Shown: one piece after another, positions 16,760 through 26,570 of the stretch
Layout of the letters: each line of letters starts with the position of its first letter
Position numbering within the stretch: position 1 is the first letter of the stretch
Notes under the pieces: generated by a model
Told to the model about the DNA's origin: nothing
The model's input: the letters and a program-made list of their open reading frames with translations, nothing else
Database searches by the model: none
Position numbers and translations under genes: made by a program
Source: JBCCIM01 sp965263205
GTDB taxonomy: Bacteria > Bacteroidota > Rhodothermia > Rhodothermales > JAHQVL01
Assembly: GCA_965263205.1 (NCBI GenBank)
Contig: CBDHHF010000034.1
Location: 310,001 to 374,000 of the forward strand
Length of the DNA: 64,000 nt
Direction: 5' to 3'

Positions 16760-17953
16760 ATGACACATACCTACCTGAATATAAAAGCACTGAACCCAAC
16801 ACGGCTTTTCTTGCCTATGTTGTTAGCCGTGGTGGTACTGGCGGGCTGCTCAGCACCTGAAGATACCGAGACAGAAGCTGCCGTAGCTGCGCCGGCAAGC
16901 GACGAAACCACTACCCAGCAACGCCAGGTGCGCGTGGAAACGCTACTGCTCAGTCCTTCATCATTTAACGATGTGATTGAAGTAACAGGCGCTGTCGAAG
17001 CATACAACGACGCTACGGTTTCTGCCCAGGGCAGTGGTACGCTCGTATACCGTGTACCACGTGGCGCCTATGTACGGCGAGGAGGCCGCATTGCGCAAAT
17101 CGATTCTACCCTGACCTATGCCTCCTACCAGCAGGTAGCAGCCCAGGTTGAGGCCGCGCAGGCACAGTACGACCTCGCCAGCGATACGTATACACGCCAG
17201 GAGCCCCTCTTTCAGGACTCCATCATCAGTGCCATAGAGTTTGAAAACGTCCGCGCCCAATACAATCAGGCTTCAGCTCAGTTGAACCAGGCCAAAGCTG
17301 TGCGCGCGCAGTTACGCGAACAGCTCGACAACACGCGTATCACGGCATCTTTTAGCGGTACGGTCGAGACATTCTTTGCTGATGTAGGCGAGCAAGCAAT
17401 GCCCGGCATGCCGATCGCACGGATCGTAAACACTAACCGTGTGAAGATCACCGCCGGCGTACCCGAACGTTATGCCAACGACATCAAAACAGGCGCCCCG
17501 GTTAAGATCATGCTTGATGCATACGGCGGTGCTGAATTCGATGGTGTAGTTAACTTTGCTGGTAGTGCCATCAATGTGAACAACCGCACGTTCCCGGTTG
17601 AGATTGAACTCGACAATGCAGACCAAACGTTGAAGCCCGAAATGGTTGCCCGGTTGTTTCTGACACGTGAGTCGCTGCAAGATGTCATCGTCATCCCGCA
17701 GGATGCCGTACCGCTGGATGAAACAGGTCACAGTGTGTTTGTGGTGATCGATGAAGGCGGCACACTGGTCGCTGAGCGCCGGCCGGTAACATTGGGTCCA
17801 GCGTATGGCGGCAATGTAGTAGTTGAGCAGGGACTGTATGCCGGCGATGAAGTGGTTGTGCTCGGCCAGTACAATCTCGCAGATGGTGACGCTGTTGAAG
17901 TAGTCAGCACGGCCCAATCGACGATTGCAGCCCTGGCGCCGCAAGATCAATAA
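16760..17953 (+). CDS. RND efflux periplasmic adaptor lipoprotein (membrane fusion protein)
   Basis: A 397-residue membrane fusion protein linking the RND pump to TolC. The lipobox LAGC puts the lipidated cysteine at residue 30. After a Thr/Ala/Glu-rich linker come the barrel/lipoyl half (VIEVTGAVEAYNDATVSAQ), a coiled-coil hairpin (AAQVEAAQAQYDLASDTYTR to about 195), the second lipoyl half (ITASFSGTVETFFADVGEQ) and a beta-barrel/MP domain (ITAGVPERYANDIKTG). The order tolC-adaptor-RND and the 57-bp spacing to the pump gene show one operon. Confidence 0.93.
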   Translation: MTHTYLNIKALNPTRLFLPMLLAVVVLAGCSAPEDTETEAAVAAPASDETTTQQRQVRVETLLLSPSSFNDVIEVTGAVEAYNDATVSAQGSGTLVYRVPRGAYVRRGGRIAQIDSTLTYASYQQVAAQVEAAQAQYDLASDTYTRQEPLFQDSIISAIEFENVRAQYNQASAQLNQAKAVRAQLREQLDNTRITASFSGTVETFFADVGEQAMPGMPIARIVNTNRVKITAGVPERYANDIKTGAPVKIMLDAYGGAEFDGVVNFAGSAINVNNRTFPVEIELDNADQTLKPEMVARLFLTRESLQDVIVIPQDAVPLDETGHSVFVVIDEGGTLVAERRPVTLGPAYGGNVVVEQGLYAGDEVVVLGQYNLADGDAVEVVSTAQSTIAALAPQDQ

Positions 17954-18010
17954 ACGACCTGCCCGAACAGGTATTTCTAACGGAACTCCCCAAGCCTCTC
18001 AGAAGAGCAA

Positions 18011-21000
18011 ATGAGAATTACAAACCTCGCCATTCGCTATCGGACCAGTATTCTCGTACTGACGGCGCTACTTGTCATCGGCGGCTTGATCAGCTACCAA
18101 ACCATCCCGAAAGAATCCAATCCTTCGATTGAGATTCCTAACATCATTGTGACCACCGTTTATCCGGGGGCAAGCCCGGATGACATTGAGTCACTCATCA
18201 CCCAACACATTGAGCAAGAAGTCCAAAGCCTCAATGGCATCACAGAGATCCGCTCGACGTCAACCGAAGGCGTATCTACCGTGGTCATCGAATTTGGGCC
18301 AGAGGTTTCTATTGACGACGCACTTCAGAAAGTGCGCGACAAAGTAAACATCGCCAAAGCCGAGATTCCAGGTGAAGCCGAAGAACCACTTGTCAATGAG
18401 ATTGACGTCCAGGAATTCCCCATCATGACAATCAACCTTGCGGCAGACTACTCGCTTGCAAGGCTTAAAGAAGTGGCGGAAGAGCTGGAAGAAGAGCTGG
18501 AAAGCATCCCCTCGGTACTCGGCATCGACCTCATTGGCGGACTTGAGCGTGAAGTACAGGTCAATGTCAACTTGAATAAGCTACAAGGATACAACCTGAC
18601 CTTTGCTGACGTCATTGGTGCCATTCAACAGGAAAACACCAATATCCCGGGTGGATCTGTTGACGTGGACCGCACCAACTACCTGGTTCGAGTCAACGGT
18701 GAAATTGATACACCGGAAGAACTGAAAGACATCGTCATCGATGCACCGGATGGCATTCCAGTTTATATCCGGGATGTTGCGGATGTTGTTTTTGGTTTCA
18801 AAGACCGGGCAACCTATTCACGGCTTGAGATTTTTCAGGAAGAAGACCGGGACCGGAATGTGACGCCGCTTTCTGAAGAAGAGATCACAACACTACAGGT
18901 TGTAAGTCTCAACGTGAAGAACCGCCCCGGTGCAAACATTCTGGAAACGGTTGAACAAATCGACGACAAGCTCGAAGCCTATGCATTCCCCAACGGCACG
19001 GAGTACGTTGTTACAGGTGATCAGAGCTTCTATGTTGAATCCATGATCAAAGACCTGGAGAACAATATCATCAGTGGCTTGCTGTTTGTTGTTGCCGTTC
19101 TCCTGTTTTTCCTGGGCGTCCGAAATGCGTTTCTGGTGGGCATTGCAATTCCACTGTCGATGTTCATTTCGTTCATCCTTCTTCAGTCGCTGGGCTACAC
19201 ACTGAATTTCATCATCCTGTTCAGTTTGATTATCGCACTGGGGATGCTGGTGGATAATGCGGTGGTGATTGTCGAAAACATTTATCGTTATCGCGAGAAA
19301 GGGCATTCTCGATTTGAAGCCGCTCGACTCGGCACCAATGAAGTAGGGGGTGCCGTGGTAGCATCAACAGCAACCACCGTAGCAGCGTTTGCCCCGATGC
19401 TCTTCTGGCCGGGTATTATCGGTGAGTTCATGAGCTACCTACCCCTCACGCTGATCATTACCCTCACTTCTTCCCTTTTTGTAGCCATCATCATCAACCC
19501 GGTGATTACAGGTATTTTTGTAAAACTGGAAGGGGAAGAAGCTGCTGAACGAAAAACGTTTGCCAAACGAGTGTCTACTGTGGTTATCCTGGCACTCGGA
19601 CTCATTATTGGTCTTGCCAACTGGAAATCGCTGGTTGTACTGGGATCAGCAGTCGTACTCTTTTATTTCCTCAACCGATTCTTTTTCAAACCGGTTGGCG
19701 AGCGCTTTGTACGCGAAGGGCTGCCCCGGCTGGTTGAACGGTATCGCGGGTTCATCCGCTGGATGCTGCAACGCGACTACAGTGTGAAACGGGCCATGTT
19801 GAGAAACACCTTTGCGCTCGGCTCCTTCACGGGAGGCCTTATCCTGTGCCTGTTAGGCGCCATCGTAGCATCGATTTTCGGCTCTTCTGCAGCCGGCAAT
19901 GTGCTCCTCTTCCCGGGTATGGCACTCGCTGCCGTCGGGTTGATTGGCATCTTGTTTCACACTTTCGAGAGCATCTACCTTGGGGGTAAAAGCAGTATCC
20001 GGGCCGGTCTCGTGTTTGGCGTTATCATGACCATCATTCTGGGACTCATGTATTTCGCCGGCAAAGACCTCGATGGTGCCACGATTGGTGTGCTTGTCAC
20101 CGTACCACTGCTCATCATTGTTATTGGTCTTATTGGATGGGCGTTTAACAAACGCAAACAACTGGTACTGACCGATAACCGGGCACGCCTGCTTAACGGT
20201 ACCCTCGGTTCGCTCGTCGCAATTTTCATGCTGTTTGGACTCGCCCCAACAGGTGTCGAATTTTTCCCGGCAACCGATCCTAACCTGATCGCTGTTACCT
20301 TCGATTCTCCACTGGGCACCAACGTAGAAACAAGCAACGAGATTGCACATGAAGCGCAGGAACGCATTGATGAATGGCTTCAGCAAAACCCAACCTCACG
20401 GGCAAACGTCAAAAACGTACTGATGAATGTTGGGATTGGCGGAGATGCCATGTTTGGCGGCGGCGCCCTGGGCCCCGAAAGCTCACAGATTACACTTAAC
20501 CTCATGGACTATGAGGATCGAGCTGAAGAGTCAACCATGACGATGGATGCGTTGCGCGATCAACTCAAAGGTATTCCCGGTACCGAAATTGAGTTCACGC
20601 AGGACCAGAACGGTCCCCCAACCGGAGCGCCGGTCAACATTGAGATCACCGGAGAAGACTTCGAAACAATCGTTGAGATTACCAAGGCGGTCAAGGACAT
20701 GCTAACGGAAGCATCAGAAACCGGCGCAATCCAGGGGCTGGTGGATGTTGCAGACAACCTCAATACAGGCCGGCCGGAGCTTAACGTCAAAATCGATCGC
20801 GAGCGCGCAGCTCGATTTGGCTTAAACACAAGCCAGATTGCGTCGACGGTTCGTTCAGCAATCAACGGTACCGAAGCCGGCAAATACCGCACTGGAGACG
20901 ATGAGTACGACATCACCGTACGCCTCTCTGAAAGCGACCGATCAAGCCTTGAGAGCATCCGGAATTTGACCATCCTGTATGAAGGCGACCAAATTCCGCT

Positions 21001-21928
21001 CGTTTCTATCGCAGAGACAGAAGTGCAAGGTGGCCTTGGGTCAATTACCCGCCTCGACTTGTCGCGCGTTGCGACCGTCACAGGGAAAGCAGCAAGCGGG
21101 TTCAATGGCAACGCTATCCTGGTCCAGGTACAGGCCTTACTGGCTGACTATGAGTCCTCGCTTCCGACAGGCTATTCACTCACTTACACGGGTGAAAGTG
21201 AAGAGCAGCAAGAAAGCTTTGGCTTCCTGACCTATGTACTGCTCATTGGCGTATCGCTGATTTTCATGATTCTGGTTGCGCAGTTCAACAAAGTCAGTTC
21301 GCCGTTTATCATCATGGTTGCGGTAGGCCTGAGCCTGATTGGAGTCCTGCTCGGCCTGATCCTTACACGGACGCCGTTTGGTCTGATGACCTTTATCGGT
21401 GTGATTAGTCTGGCCGGCATTGTTGTGAACAACAACATCGTTCTGATCGACTACATCGTTCAGCTTCGCAATACGGGACTGGATAAAGCCGCGGCCATCA
21501 TTGAAGGTGGCGCAACACGTTTACGTCCGGTTGTACTTACCGCCATGACCACCGTACTCGGATTGATTCCGCTCACGTTTGGTCTCAACATCGACTTTGT
21601 TGGCCTGATCACAGATCTTGATCCCAACTTCAGCATTGGTTCTGCCAATACTGATTTCTGGGGACCAATGGGTACGTCGATCATCAGTGGCCTTACATTT
21701 GCCACGTTCCTGACGCTGGTTATTGTGCCTGTCATGTATTCAGTATTTGATTCGCTTTCAGAACGGTTCAGCGACTTGTTTAGCAGCAATCGGGACGAAA
21801 AGGAAAGAACGACGGACGTAGGTGATGGCTCTACCAAGGCTGCTGATCAGTGGTCGACACGATTCCCTGGACAGGGAAACCAACCAGACCCACACAGTAA
21901 AGGTGCCCCAACACCCATAGAGGAATAG
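18011..21928 (+). CDS. RND efflux permease with an extra membrane block
   Basis: A 1305-residue inner membrane proton-driven pump of the AcrB/HAE1 group; usual length is about 1040. The first helix is SILVLTALLVIGGLI, the porter domain follows, and the D-containing TM4 motif reads IALGMLVDNAVVIVENIYRY. The second half has its own TM8-12 (VLLIGVSLIFMILVAQF; ISLAGIVVNNNIVLIDYI). Between TM6 and TM7 (about residues 505-730) lies an insertion with six extra hydrophobic helices, an even number that keeps the topology. The C-terminal 60 residues are hydrophilic. Substrate is not deducible; the TetR link favours a toxic small molecule. Confidence 0.92.
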   Translation: MRITNLAIRYRTSILVLTALLVIGGLISYQTIPKESNPSIEIPNIIVTTVYPGASPDDIESLITQHIEQEVQSLNGITEIRSTSTEGVSTVVIEFGPEVSIDDALQKVRDKVNIAKAEIPGEAEEPLVNEIDVQEFPIMTINLAADYSLARLKEVAEELEEELESIPSVLGIDLIGGLEREVQVNVNLNKLQGYNLTFADVIGAIQQENTNIPGGSVDVDRTNYLVRVNGEIDTPEELKDIVIDAPDGIPVYIRDVADVVFGFKDRATYSRLEIFQEEDRDRNVTPLSEEEITTLQVVSLNVKNRPGANILETVEQIDDKLEAYAFPNGTEYVVTGDQSFYVESMIKDLENNIISGLLFVVAVLLFFLGVRNAFLVGIAIPLSMFISFILLQSLGYTLNFIILFSLIIALGMLVDNAVVIVENIYRYREKGHSRFEAARLGTNEVGGAVVASTATTVAAFAPMLFWPGIIGEFMSYLPLTLIITLTSSLFVAIIINPVITGIFVKLEGEEAAERKTFAKRVSTVVILALGLIIGLANWKSLVVLGSAVVLFYFLNRFFFKPVGERFVREGLPRLVERYRGFIRWMLQRDYSVKRAMLRNTFALGSFTGGLILCLLGAIVASIFGSSAAGNVLLFPGMALAAVGLIGILFHTFESIYLGGKSSIRAGLVFGVIMTIILGLMYFAGKDLDGATIGVLVTVPLLIIVIGLIGWAFNKRKQLVLTDNRARLLNGTLGSLVAIFMLFGLAPTGVEFFPATDPNLIAVTFDSPLGTNVETSNEIAHEAQERIDEWLQQNPTSRANVKNVLMNVGIGGDAMFGGGALGPESSQITLNLMDYEDRAEESTMTMDALRDQLKGIPGTEIEFTQDQNGPPTGAPVNIEITGEDFETIVEITKAVKDMLTEASETGAIQGLVDVADNLNTGRPELNVKIDRERAARFGLNTSQIASTVRSAINGTEAGKYRTGDDEYDITVRLSESDRSSLESIRNLTILYEGDQIPLVSIAETEVQGGLGSITRLDLSRVATVTGKAASGFNGNAILVQVQALLADYESSLPTGYSLTYTGESEEQQESFGFLTYVLLIGVSLIFMILVAQFNKVSSPFIIMVAVGLSLIGVLLGLILTRTPFGLMTFIGVISLAGIVVNNNIVLIDYIVQLRNTGLDKAAAIIEGGATRLRPVVLTAMTTVLGLIPLTFGLNIDFVGLITDLDPNFSIGSANTDFWGPMGTSIISGLTFATFLTLVIVPVMYSVFDSLSERFSDLFSSNRDEKERTTDVGDGSTKAADQWSTRFPGQGNQPDPHSKGAPTPIEE

Positions 21929-21960
21929 AGCGCACAAGAATCCAGAGCGCACAAGAATCC
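21927..21960. repeat. Perfect 17-bp tandem duplication at the RND stop codon
   Basis: AGAGCGCACAAGAATCC occurs twice in a row (21927-21943 and 21944-21960), beginning inside the stop codon of the pump gene. It looks like a recent slippage duplication. Confidence 0.9.
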
Positions 21961-21994
21961 ATTGCCTGACGCCTTAAGGCGGGCATAAATTAGA

Positions 21995-22044
21995 AGAAAA
22001 CGTCCTGCCCATGTTGATCAACTGGCAGGGCGTTTTCTTTTTCT
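21995..22044 (+). terminator. Terminator of the efflux operon
   Basis: AGAAAACGTCCTGCC (21995-22009) pairs with GGCAGGGCGTTTTCT (22024-22038), 15 bp with one G-T pair, followed by a T-rich tail. Confidence 0.88.
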
Positions 22045-22100
22045 TTTGTACCTGGCAGTTAATTTCGCATCCTTTTTATGGAGTTGTGCGTTAGACACGC

Positions 22101-23234
22101 ATGACATTACTTCTCTTCTACGTAGCCCTGGCTGTTGGAGTATCGTTTTTGTGCTCTATTATGGAAGCTGTTATCCTTTCGGTGACTCCTTCCTATATTG
22201 CCGCGCTCGAAAAAGAAGGCAACCCGCTGGGCGCTACACTGCGGGAAATGAAAGCCACTATTGATCGTCCCCTTGCAACCATTCTGAGTTGGAATACGGT
22301 AGCCCATACCCTGGGTGCAGCCGGCGCCGGCGCACAAGCTACCATCGTTTTTGCAAGCGTTCCCGTTGGGGTTGTATCGGGAATTTTGACGCTGCTGATT
22401 CTTGTATTTTCTGAAATCATCCCCAAAACGCTTGGTGCCTTGCACTGGCGTGTGTTGGCCCCACCTGTGGTTCGAATTTTGAAGCCGGCTATGTGGGTGA
22501 GCTACCCGTTGATTCTTCTCTCCGATGGCATTACCCATCTCCTCACACGCAACCGCGAAAAAGCGAAGATGAGCCGGGAAGAATTTACGGCCCTTGCCGA
22601 AATGGGCCAACGCGAAGGAGTATTCGAAGAAAACGAATCACGGATCCTCAAAAATCTCTTCCGTTTTGCATCGATCCTCGTCAAGGACATCATGACACCG
22701 CGCATCGTAGTCTATGCGCTGCCCGTCGATAAAACTATCGACCAGGTCATGGCAGAGGGTAAAGACTTCCGATTTTCAAGAATCATCGTTTACAGAGAGA
22801 ATCGGGATCAGGTTGTTGGGTATGTTCTCAAAGATCAGATGCTCTTAAAAGCAGCACAGGGCAAAGGTGATCAGTCGCTAGAAAAACTGATGCGCGACAT
22901 CACCGTGGTACCAGATACCATGACACTGTCTGCGCTGTTCGAACGACTTACAGGACGCCTCGACCACATCGCTATGGTAGTCGATGAATACGGTGGATTT
23001 GCAGGTATTGTAACGATGGAAGACATCGTAGAAACCCTGCTTGGGATGGAAATCGTAGATGAAGAAGACGCCGTTACCGACATGCAGGAATTGGCCAGAC
23101 AGCAATGGTTGATCCGTGCACAACGCCTGGGGCTTGTTTCTGAAAACCTTGAAGAGTTTACAGACCAAGACTATCTGCCGCCAACGCCACCCAACACTTC
23201 TGACACAGCCGGCTCGGACGTGGCCAATTTGTAG
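22101..23234 (+). CDS. CNNM/HlyC-CorC-type membrane protein (DUF21 and CBS pair)
   Basis: A 377-residue CNNM transporter-family protein, thought to move or regulate Mg/Co or other cations. Four hydrophobic segments of the DUF21 domain occupy residues 1-150 (CSIMEAVILSVTPSYI; ILVFSEIIPKTLGA is the family hallmark). An acidic linker and EEFTALAEMGQREGVFEENE follow, then a CBS-domain pair (about 195-310; VKDIMTPRIVV, and VVDEYGGFAGIVTMEDIVE). The CorC_HlyC C-terminal domain of longer homologues is missing. It sits 9 bp ahead of mpl, so co-transcription is likely, though no functional link is known. Confidence 0.9.
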   Translation: MTLLLFYVALAVGVSFLCSIMEAVILSVTPSYIAALEKEGNPLGATLREMKATIDRPLATILSWNTVAHTLGAAGAGAQATIVFASVPVGVVSGILTLLILVFSEIIPKTLGALHWRVLAPPVVRILKPAMWVSYPLILLSDGITHLLTRNREKAKMSREEFTALAEMGQREGVFEENESRILKNLFRFASILVKDIMTPRIVVYALPVDKTIDQVMAEGKDFRFSRIIVYRENRDQVVGYVLKDQMLLKAAQGKGDQSLEKLMRDITVVPDTMTLSALFERLTGRLDHIAMVVDEYGGFAGIVTMEDIVETLLGMEIVDEEDAVTDMQELARQQWLIRAQRLGLVSENLEEFTDQDYLPPTPPNTSDTAGSDVANL

Positions 23235-23243
23235 TTTTTATTT

Positions 23244-24719
23244 ATGGACATACACGCGCTCCCGGACGCACATCTGCGTATTTTTGACAGACCGGAAGTC
23301 CCTGCTCCTGCCGACATCCGCGATATTTACCTGATTGGCATTTGCGGTACGGGCATGGGTTCGTTGGCCGGCCTTCTGAAAGCTGCAGGCCATGAGGTCC
23401 GCGGGGCAGATCAAAATGTGTATCCTCCGATGAGCACCCGCCTTGCAAACGACGGTATCACCGTTTTCCAGGGCTACGACTCAGTCCATCTAAAGCCGGC
23501 GCCAGATCTTGTCATCGTTGGCAACGCCTGCACCCCAACACATCCGGAAGCAGCCTATGCTCGAGAAGAAGGACTTGTGCAACAGTCTTTTCCCGAAGCC
23601 CTTGCCCACTTCTTCCTCACCAACCGACGTAGTCTGGTCATAGCGGGCACACATGGCAAAACGTCAACCACGGGCCTCGTAACGCACATGCTTGAAGCGG
23701 CCGGACAAAACCCCGGCTTTCTTGTGGGTGGCGTGATGCAAGGCAAAGACACCAGTTACCACGTAGGAACAGGCCCTCACTTTGTCATTGAAGGCGACGA
23801 ATACGATAGCGCATATTTCGACAAACAGCCAAAATTCTTGCACTATCAGCCGCAAAGCGCCATCGTGACCTCGATGGAGTTGGATCACACGGATATCTAT
23901 GCCAACTGGGATGTGTACCAGGGTGCCTTTCAAAAATTTGCCGGCTTGCTGCCGGCCGACGGCTCGCTTGTGTTATGTGGTGACCATGAAGCAGTCGCCG
24001 CACTGGCTTCGCATACAAAAGCACAGGTTATTACGTACGGCCTTAATGCGGAGAACCACATTTCTGCAACAGATATCCGCGCAGATGTGCAAGGCCAGCA
24101 TTTCACATTGACCGTTGCTGGTGAACCTAAGGCAACACTGTTTTTGCCGATGCACGGCGCACACAACCTGAGCAACACGTTGGGAGCCTGCGCACTGCTT
24201 CTGGCAGAAGGCATCGAACCAGCAGCGTATGCAGCAGGACTGGCGCACTATCATGGTATGAAACGCCGGCAGGAAGTGCGGGCAATCATCAACGATATCG
24301 TCATCATTGACGACTTTGCGCACCACCCAACAGCAGTCAGAGAAACCATTGCCGCCATCAAGCGGGCGTATCCGCAGCGCAGCGTCCTTGCTGTTTTTGA
24401 GCCGCGCTCCAATACAAGCCGGCGTAAAGACTTTCAGGACCTGTACGTTGCCGCATTTTCAGCTGCAGATAAGGTCATCATCAGCACCCCTCCCTTCAGG
24501 CACAATGATGATGCAGCAAATTTTATGGATGTCGATGTGCTCATGAAAGACATTGGTGCCCTCGGTATTGCAGCAAAAGCCTATGCAGACGCTGATGCCA
24601 TCCTGCCTGAATTGGTGGATACGGTGGCTCCTGGCGATGTGGTATTAATCATGAGTAATGGTGGATTTGGTGGTATCCACCAAAAACTGATCGATCAGCT
24701 CAGCGGAATCGAACGATGA
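23244..24719 (+). CDS. mpl: UDP-MurNAc:L-Ala-gamma-D-Glu-meso-DAP ligase
   Basis: A 491-residue cytoplasmic Mur ligase that attaches recycled tripeptide to UDP-MurNAc in peptidoglycan recycling. The N-terminal Rossmann part has YLIGICGTGMGSLAGL, and the ATP loop GTHGKTSTTG lies near residue 135. VEGDEYDSAYFDKQPKF and MELDHTDIYA are Mur ligase motifs, and DDFAHHPTAVRETIAAIK with FEPRSNTSRR marks the C-terminal domain. The GICGTGMG start and lack of a MurC-type C-end separate Mpl from MurC. Its last bases overlap the next ATG (ATGA). Confidence 0.95.
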   Translation: MDIHALPDAHLRIFDRPEVPAPADIRDIYLIGICGTGMGSLAGLLKAAGHEVRGADQNVYPPMSTRLANDGITVFQGYDSVHLKPAPDLVIVGNACTPTHPEAAYAREEGLVQQSFPEALAHFFLTNRRSLVIAGTHGKTSTTGLVTHMLEAAGQNPGFLVGGVMQGKDTSYHVGTGPHFVIEGDEYDSAYFDKQPKFLHYQPQSAIVTSMELDHTDIYANWDVYQGAFQKFAGLLPADGSLVLCGDHEAVAALASHTKAQVITYGLNAENHISATDIRADVQGQHFTLTVAGEPKATLFLPMHGAHNLSNTLGACALLLAEGIEPAAYAAGLAHYHGMKRRQEVRAIINDIVIIDDFAHHPTAVRETIAAIKRAYPQRSVLAVFEPRSNTSRRKDFQDLYVAAFSAADKVIISTPPFRHNDDAANFMDVDVLMKDIGALGIAAKAYADADAILPELVDTVAPGDVVLIMSNGGFGGIHQKLIDQLSGIER

Positions 24720-25363
24720 GCAACAAATCCTATCAGCAATTTTGTGCTTTATCGCAGGCACTGGATATGATAGGCCAACGCTGGACGCTGCTTATCATCC
24801 GCGAACTACTCACAGGCCCCAAACGCTTCAATGCACTCATGAACCAGTTACCGGGGATTGGTTCAAACCTGCTCTCAGGCCGGCTCAAAGACCTCGAACA
24901 ACACGGACTCATTACAACGGCCAGTCACACAAATCAGACGCGATATACGCTAACAGCGCGAGGCGAAGCCCTCAGACCTACGGTACATGCACTACTTTCG
25001 TGGGGAAATCCACTACTGCATGCTCTGCCACAGGCAGCACAATCATTCTTCTTTTCTCGCAGCTGGCTTCATCTTGCTTTACAACAGGCATTGGCCCCAA
25101 CGATCCATCAACCTTCAGCCTGCTATACGTTTATCATCGACGAAGAAATCCTGCAAGTGCGCATAGCAGACGGACAGGTTCATATCCCACCGGACGCCTC
25201 CTTCAAACCAGATCTTGTTGTTCGATGTACATCTGAGCATTTTGTCGCTATCTTAACCGGCAAACGGACGCTAAAAGAAAGCCTCAAAGCCGGCAACATC
25301 AACTATGAAGGCAACCTGGAGGATTTTATCCAGGTATTCGAAAAACTCCGCAGTGCGCACTGA
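24716..25363 (+). CDS. HxlR-family regulator with C-terminal SCP2-like domain
   Basis: A 215-residue one-component regulator. Residues 1-100 form an HxlR-type winged helix (MIGQRWTLLIIRELLTGPKR, SGRLKDLEQHGLI, YTLTARGEAL). The C-terminal half (about 115-215: FKPDLVVRCTSEHFVAILTG ... GNINYEGNLEDF) resembles the SCP2/alkyl-sulfatase C-terminal sterol-binding fold, a combination seen in some HxlR proteins and suggesting a lipid-like effector. Its start overlaps mpl by 4 bp, so it is translationally coupled to mpl and probably co-transcribed with the following GlcG-like gene. Confidence 0.87.
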   Translation: MSNKSYQQFCALSQALDMIGQRWTLLIIRELLTGPKRFNALMNQLPGIGSNLLSGRLKDLEQHGLITTASHTNQTRYTLTARGEALRPTVHALLSWGNPLLHALPQAAQSFFFSRSWLHLALQQALAPTIHQPSACYTFIIDEEILQVRIADGQVHIPPDASFKPDLVVRCTSEHFVAILTGKRTLKESLKAGNINYEGNLEDFIQVFEKLRSAH

Positions 25364-25378
25364 TAAAGAACGTATTCC

Positions 25379-25801
25379 ATGAAAAACACCCCAACATTGA
25401 CCCACCGGGAAGCCGCCGCCATTGTCCGCGTAATTCAGGAGGCACTTGAATCGGAAAGTAAAGGAGCTGCTATTGCTGTCAGCGATGCCCATGGGGAAGT
25501 ACTCGCATTCTTGCGTACCGATGGCTGCCCCTTGCCTTCTATTCAGAATGCCTTAAATAAAGCGTTTACTTCGGCGCGTGAAGGAATTCCTAGCCGGCAA
25601 TTGGGTGAGGCATCAAGAACAGACCCATTTCCACTTACTAATTTTGGAGATCTACGCTACACAGGTTGGGGAGGCGGCATGCCGTTGCTACACAAGGGCG
25701 TTGTTGTTGGTGCTATCGGCGTAAGTGGCCTGCCAGAAGCCGAAGATATGGTACTCGCTAAACTCGGCGTAGACTACTTTAACGCAGAAATTGCTGTATA
25801 A
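25379..25801 (+). CDS. GlcG/HbpS-type heme-binding family protein (DUF336)
   Basis: A 140-residue single-domain protein of the GlcG/HbpS family: AAIAVSDAHGEVLAFLRTDG, then NALNKAFTSAREGIPSRQLG, and a glycine-rich GGGMPLLHKGVVVGAIGVSG. Members bind heme or corrinoid-like ligands or occur as accessory proteins of oxidation pathways; the exact role cannot be inferred. No signal peptide is present, so it is cytoplasmic. It is the last gene of the mpl-hxlR run, 15 bp after the regulator, and is followed by a bidirectional terminator. Confidence 0.85.
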   Translation: MKNTPTLTHREAAAIVRVIQEALESESKGAAIAVSDAHGEVLAFLRTDGCPLPSIQNALNKAFTSAREGIPSRQLGEASRTDPFPLTNFGDLRYTGWGGGMPLLHKGVVVGAIGVSGLPEAEDMVLAKLGVDYFNAEIAV

Positions 25802-25845
25802 CGGGCATTAACGGATCGCGATTTACACGTAATACGCTTGTACAA

Positions 25846-25879
25846 AAAAGGAGATGAAGCAACTGCCTCATCTCCTTTT
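25846..25879. terminator. Bidirectional terminator between convergent genes
   Basis: AAAAGGAGATGA (25846-25857) and TCATCTCCTTTT (25868-25879) form a 12-bp stem with a 10-base loop and A/T ends, between the GlcG-like gene and the DUF937 gene. Confidence 0.88.
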
Positions 25880-25910
25880 GCATGTCTAGCGTTGCTTGAC
25901 AGTGCCTGGC

Positions 25911-26570
25911 CTAGAAAAATTTCTTTGCCATGCCCAGGATGTCATCCACAGCAGAACCGTCTTTGTCAGAATCGAGCAGGGAGCCCAGGATATCTACTGC
26001 TGGATTGGATTTCTGCTGACCGCCACCGAGTGCGCTTGCGAGGCCGCCCAACAGGCCACCACCGCCGCCGCCGAGAAGACCACCGCCTCCTCCGCCAAGC
26101 AGACCACCGCCGCCTCCGCCACCAAGCAAGCCACCCATGGCCTGCTCAAGGATACCTTTCTGCTGCGTCTGCTTGCCAAGCGAGCCCATCACTACGGTTG
26201 CGAGCACAGGGAGCATTTTCTTTAGCATACCAAAGTCGAGGCCCGTTTCTTTTGCAGCATGGCCGGCGACGTTGCGGCTTACATCTTTACTGCCAAGGAT
26301 ATGCCCGAGAATGGCGTTGCCATCGGTGCGGGTAGCTTCCTGACCAAGCAATTCAGGCTGCTCTACGTATTTGCTGTGGCCACCGTTAGCCAGGGCACCA
26401 AAAAGTCCTTCGAGTCCACCCTCTTGCTTCACATTGTTTTGTACGCCGCGCGTCAACGCCGGCAACATGTGCTTGATGGCGTTTTGTGTAGACGCTGCGT
26501 CGAGATTAAAATTCTTTGACATCTGCTCAACAACAGAGCCGTTATTAAGGATAAGGTCTAAAATATTCAT
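25911..26570 (-). CDS. DUF937 family protein with Gly-rich repeats
   Basis: A 219-residue protein. The first 140 residues match DUF937 (MNILDLILNNGSVVEQMSK; AIKHMLPALTRGVQNN; NAILGHILGSKDVSRNVA; KMLPVLATVVMGSLG), a helical family of unknown function related in name to YidB. Residues about 146-180 are four to five LLGGGGGG-type repeats, and the tail (NPAVDILGSLLDSDKDGSAVDDI) resembles the tail of other DUF937 proteins. The Gly run is encoded by near-identical codons and is prone to length change. No signal peptide. It is monocistronic. Confidence 0.85.
   Translation of the reverse strand: MNILDLILNNGSVVEQMSKNFNLDAASTQNAIKHMLPALTRGVQNNVKQEGGLEGLFGALANGGHSKYVEQPELLGQEATRTDGNAILGHILGSKDVSRNVAGHAAKETGLDFGMLKKMLPVLATVVMGSLGKQTQQKGILEQAMGGLLGGGGGGGLLGGGGGGLLGGGGGGLLGGLASALGGGQQKSNPAVDILGSLLDSDKDGSAVDDILGMAKKFF

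Noticed and set aside
21971..21980. GCCTTAAGGC palindrome after the efflux operon as an operator
   Set aside because: It lies after the stop of the last gene and next to a terminator, with no gene to control nearby other than the downstream CNNM gene 120 bp away.
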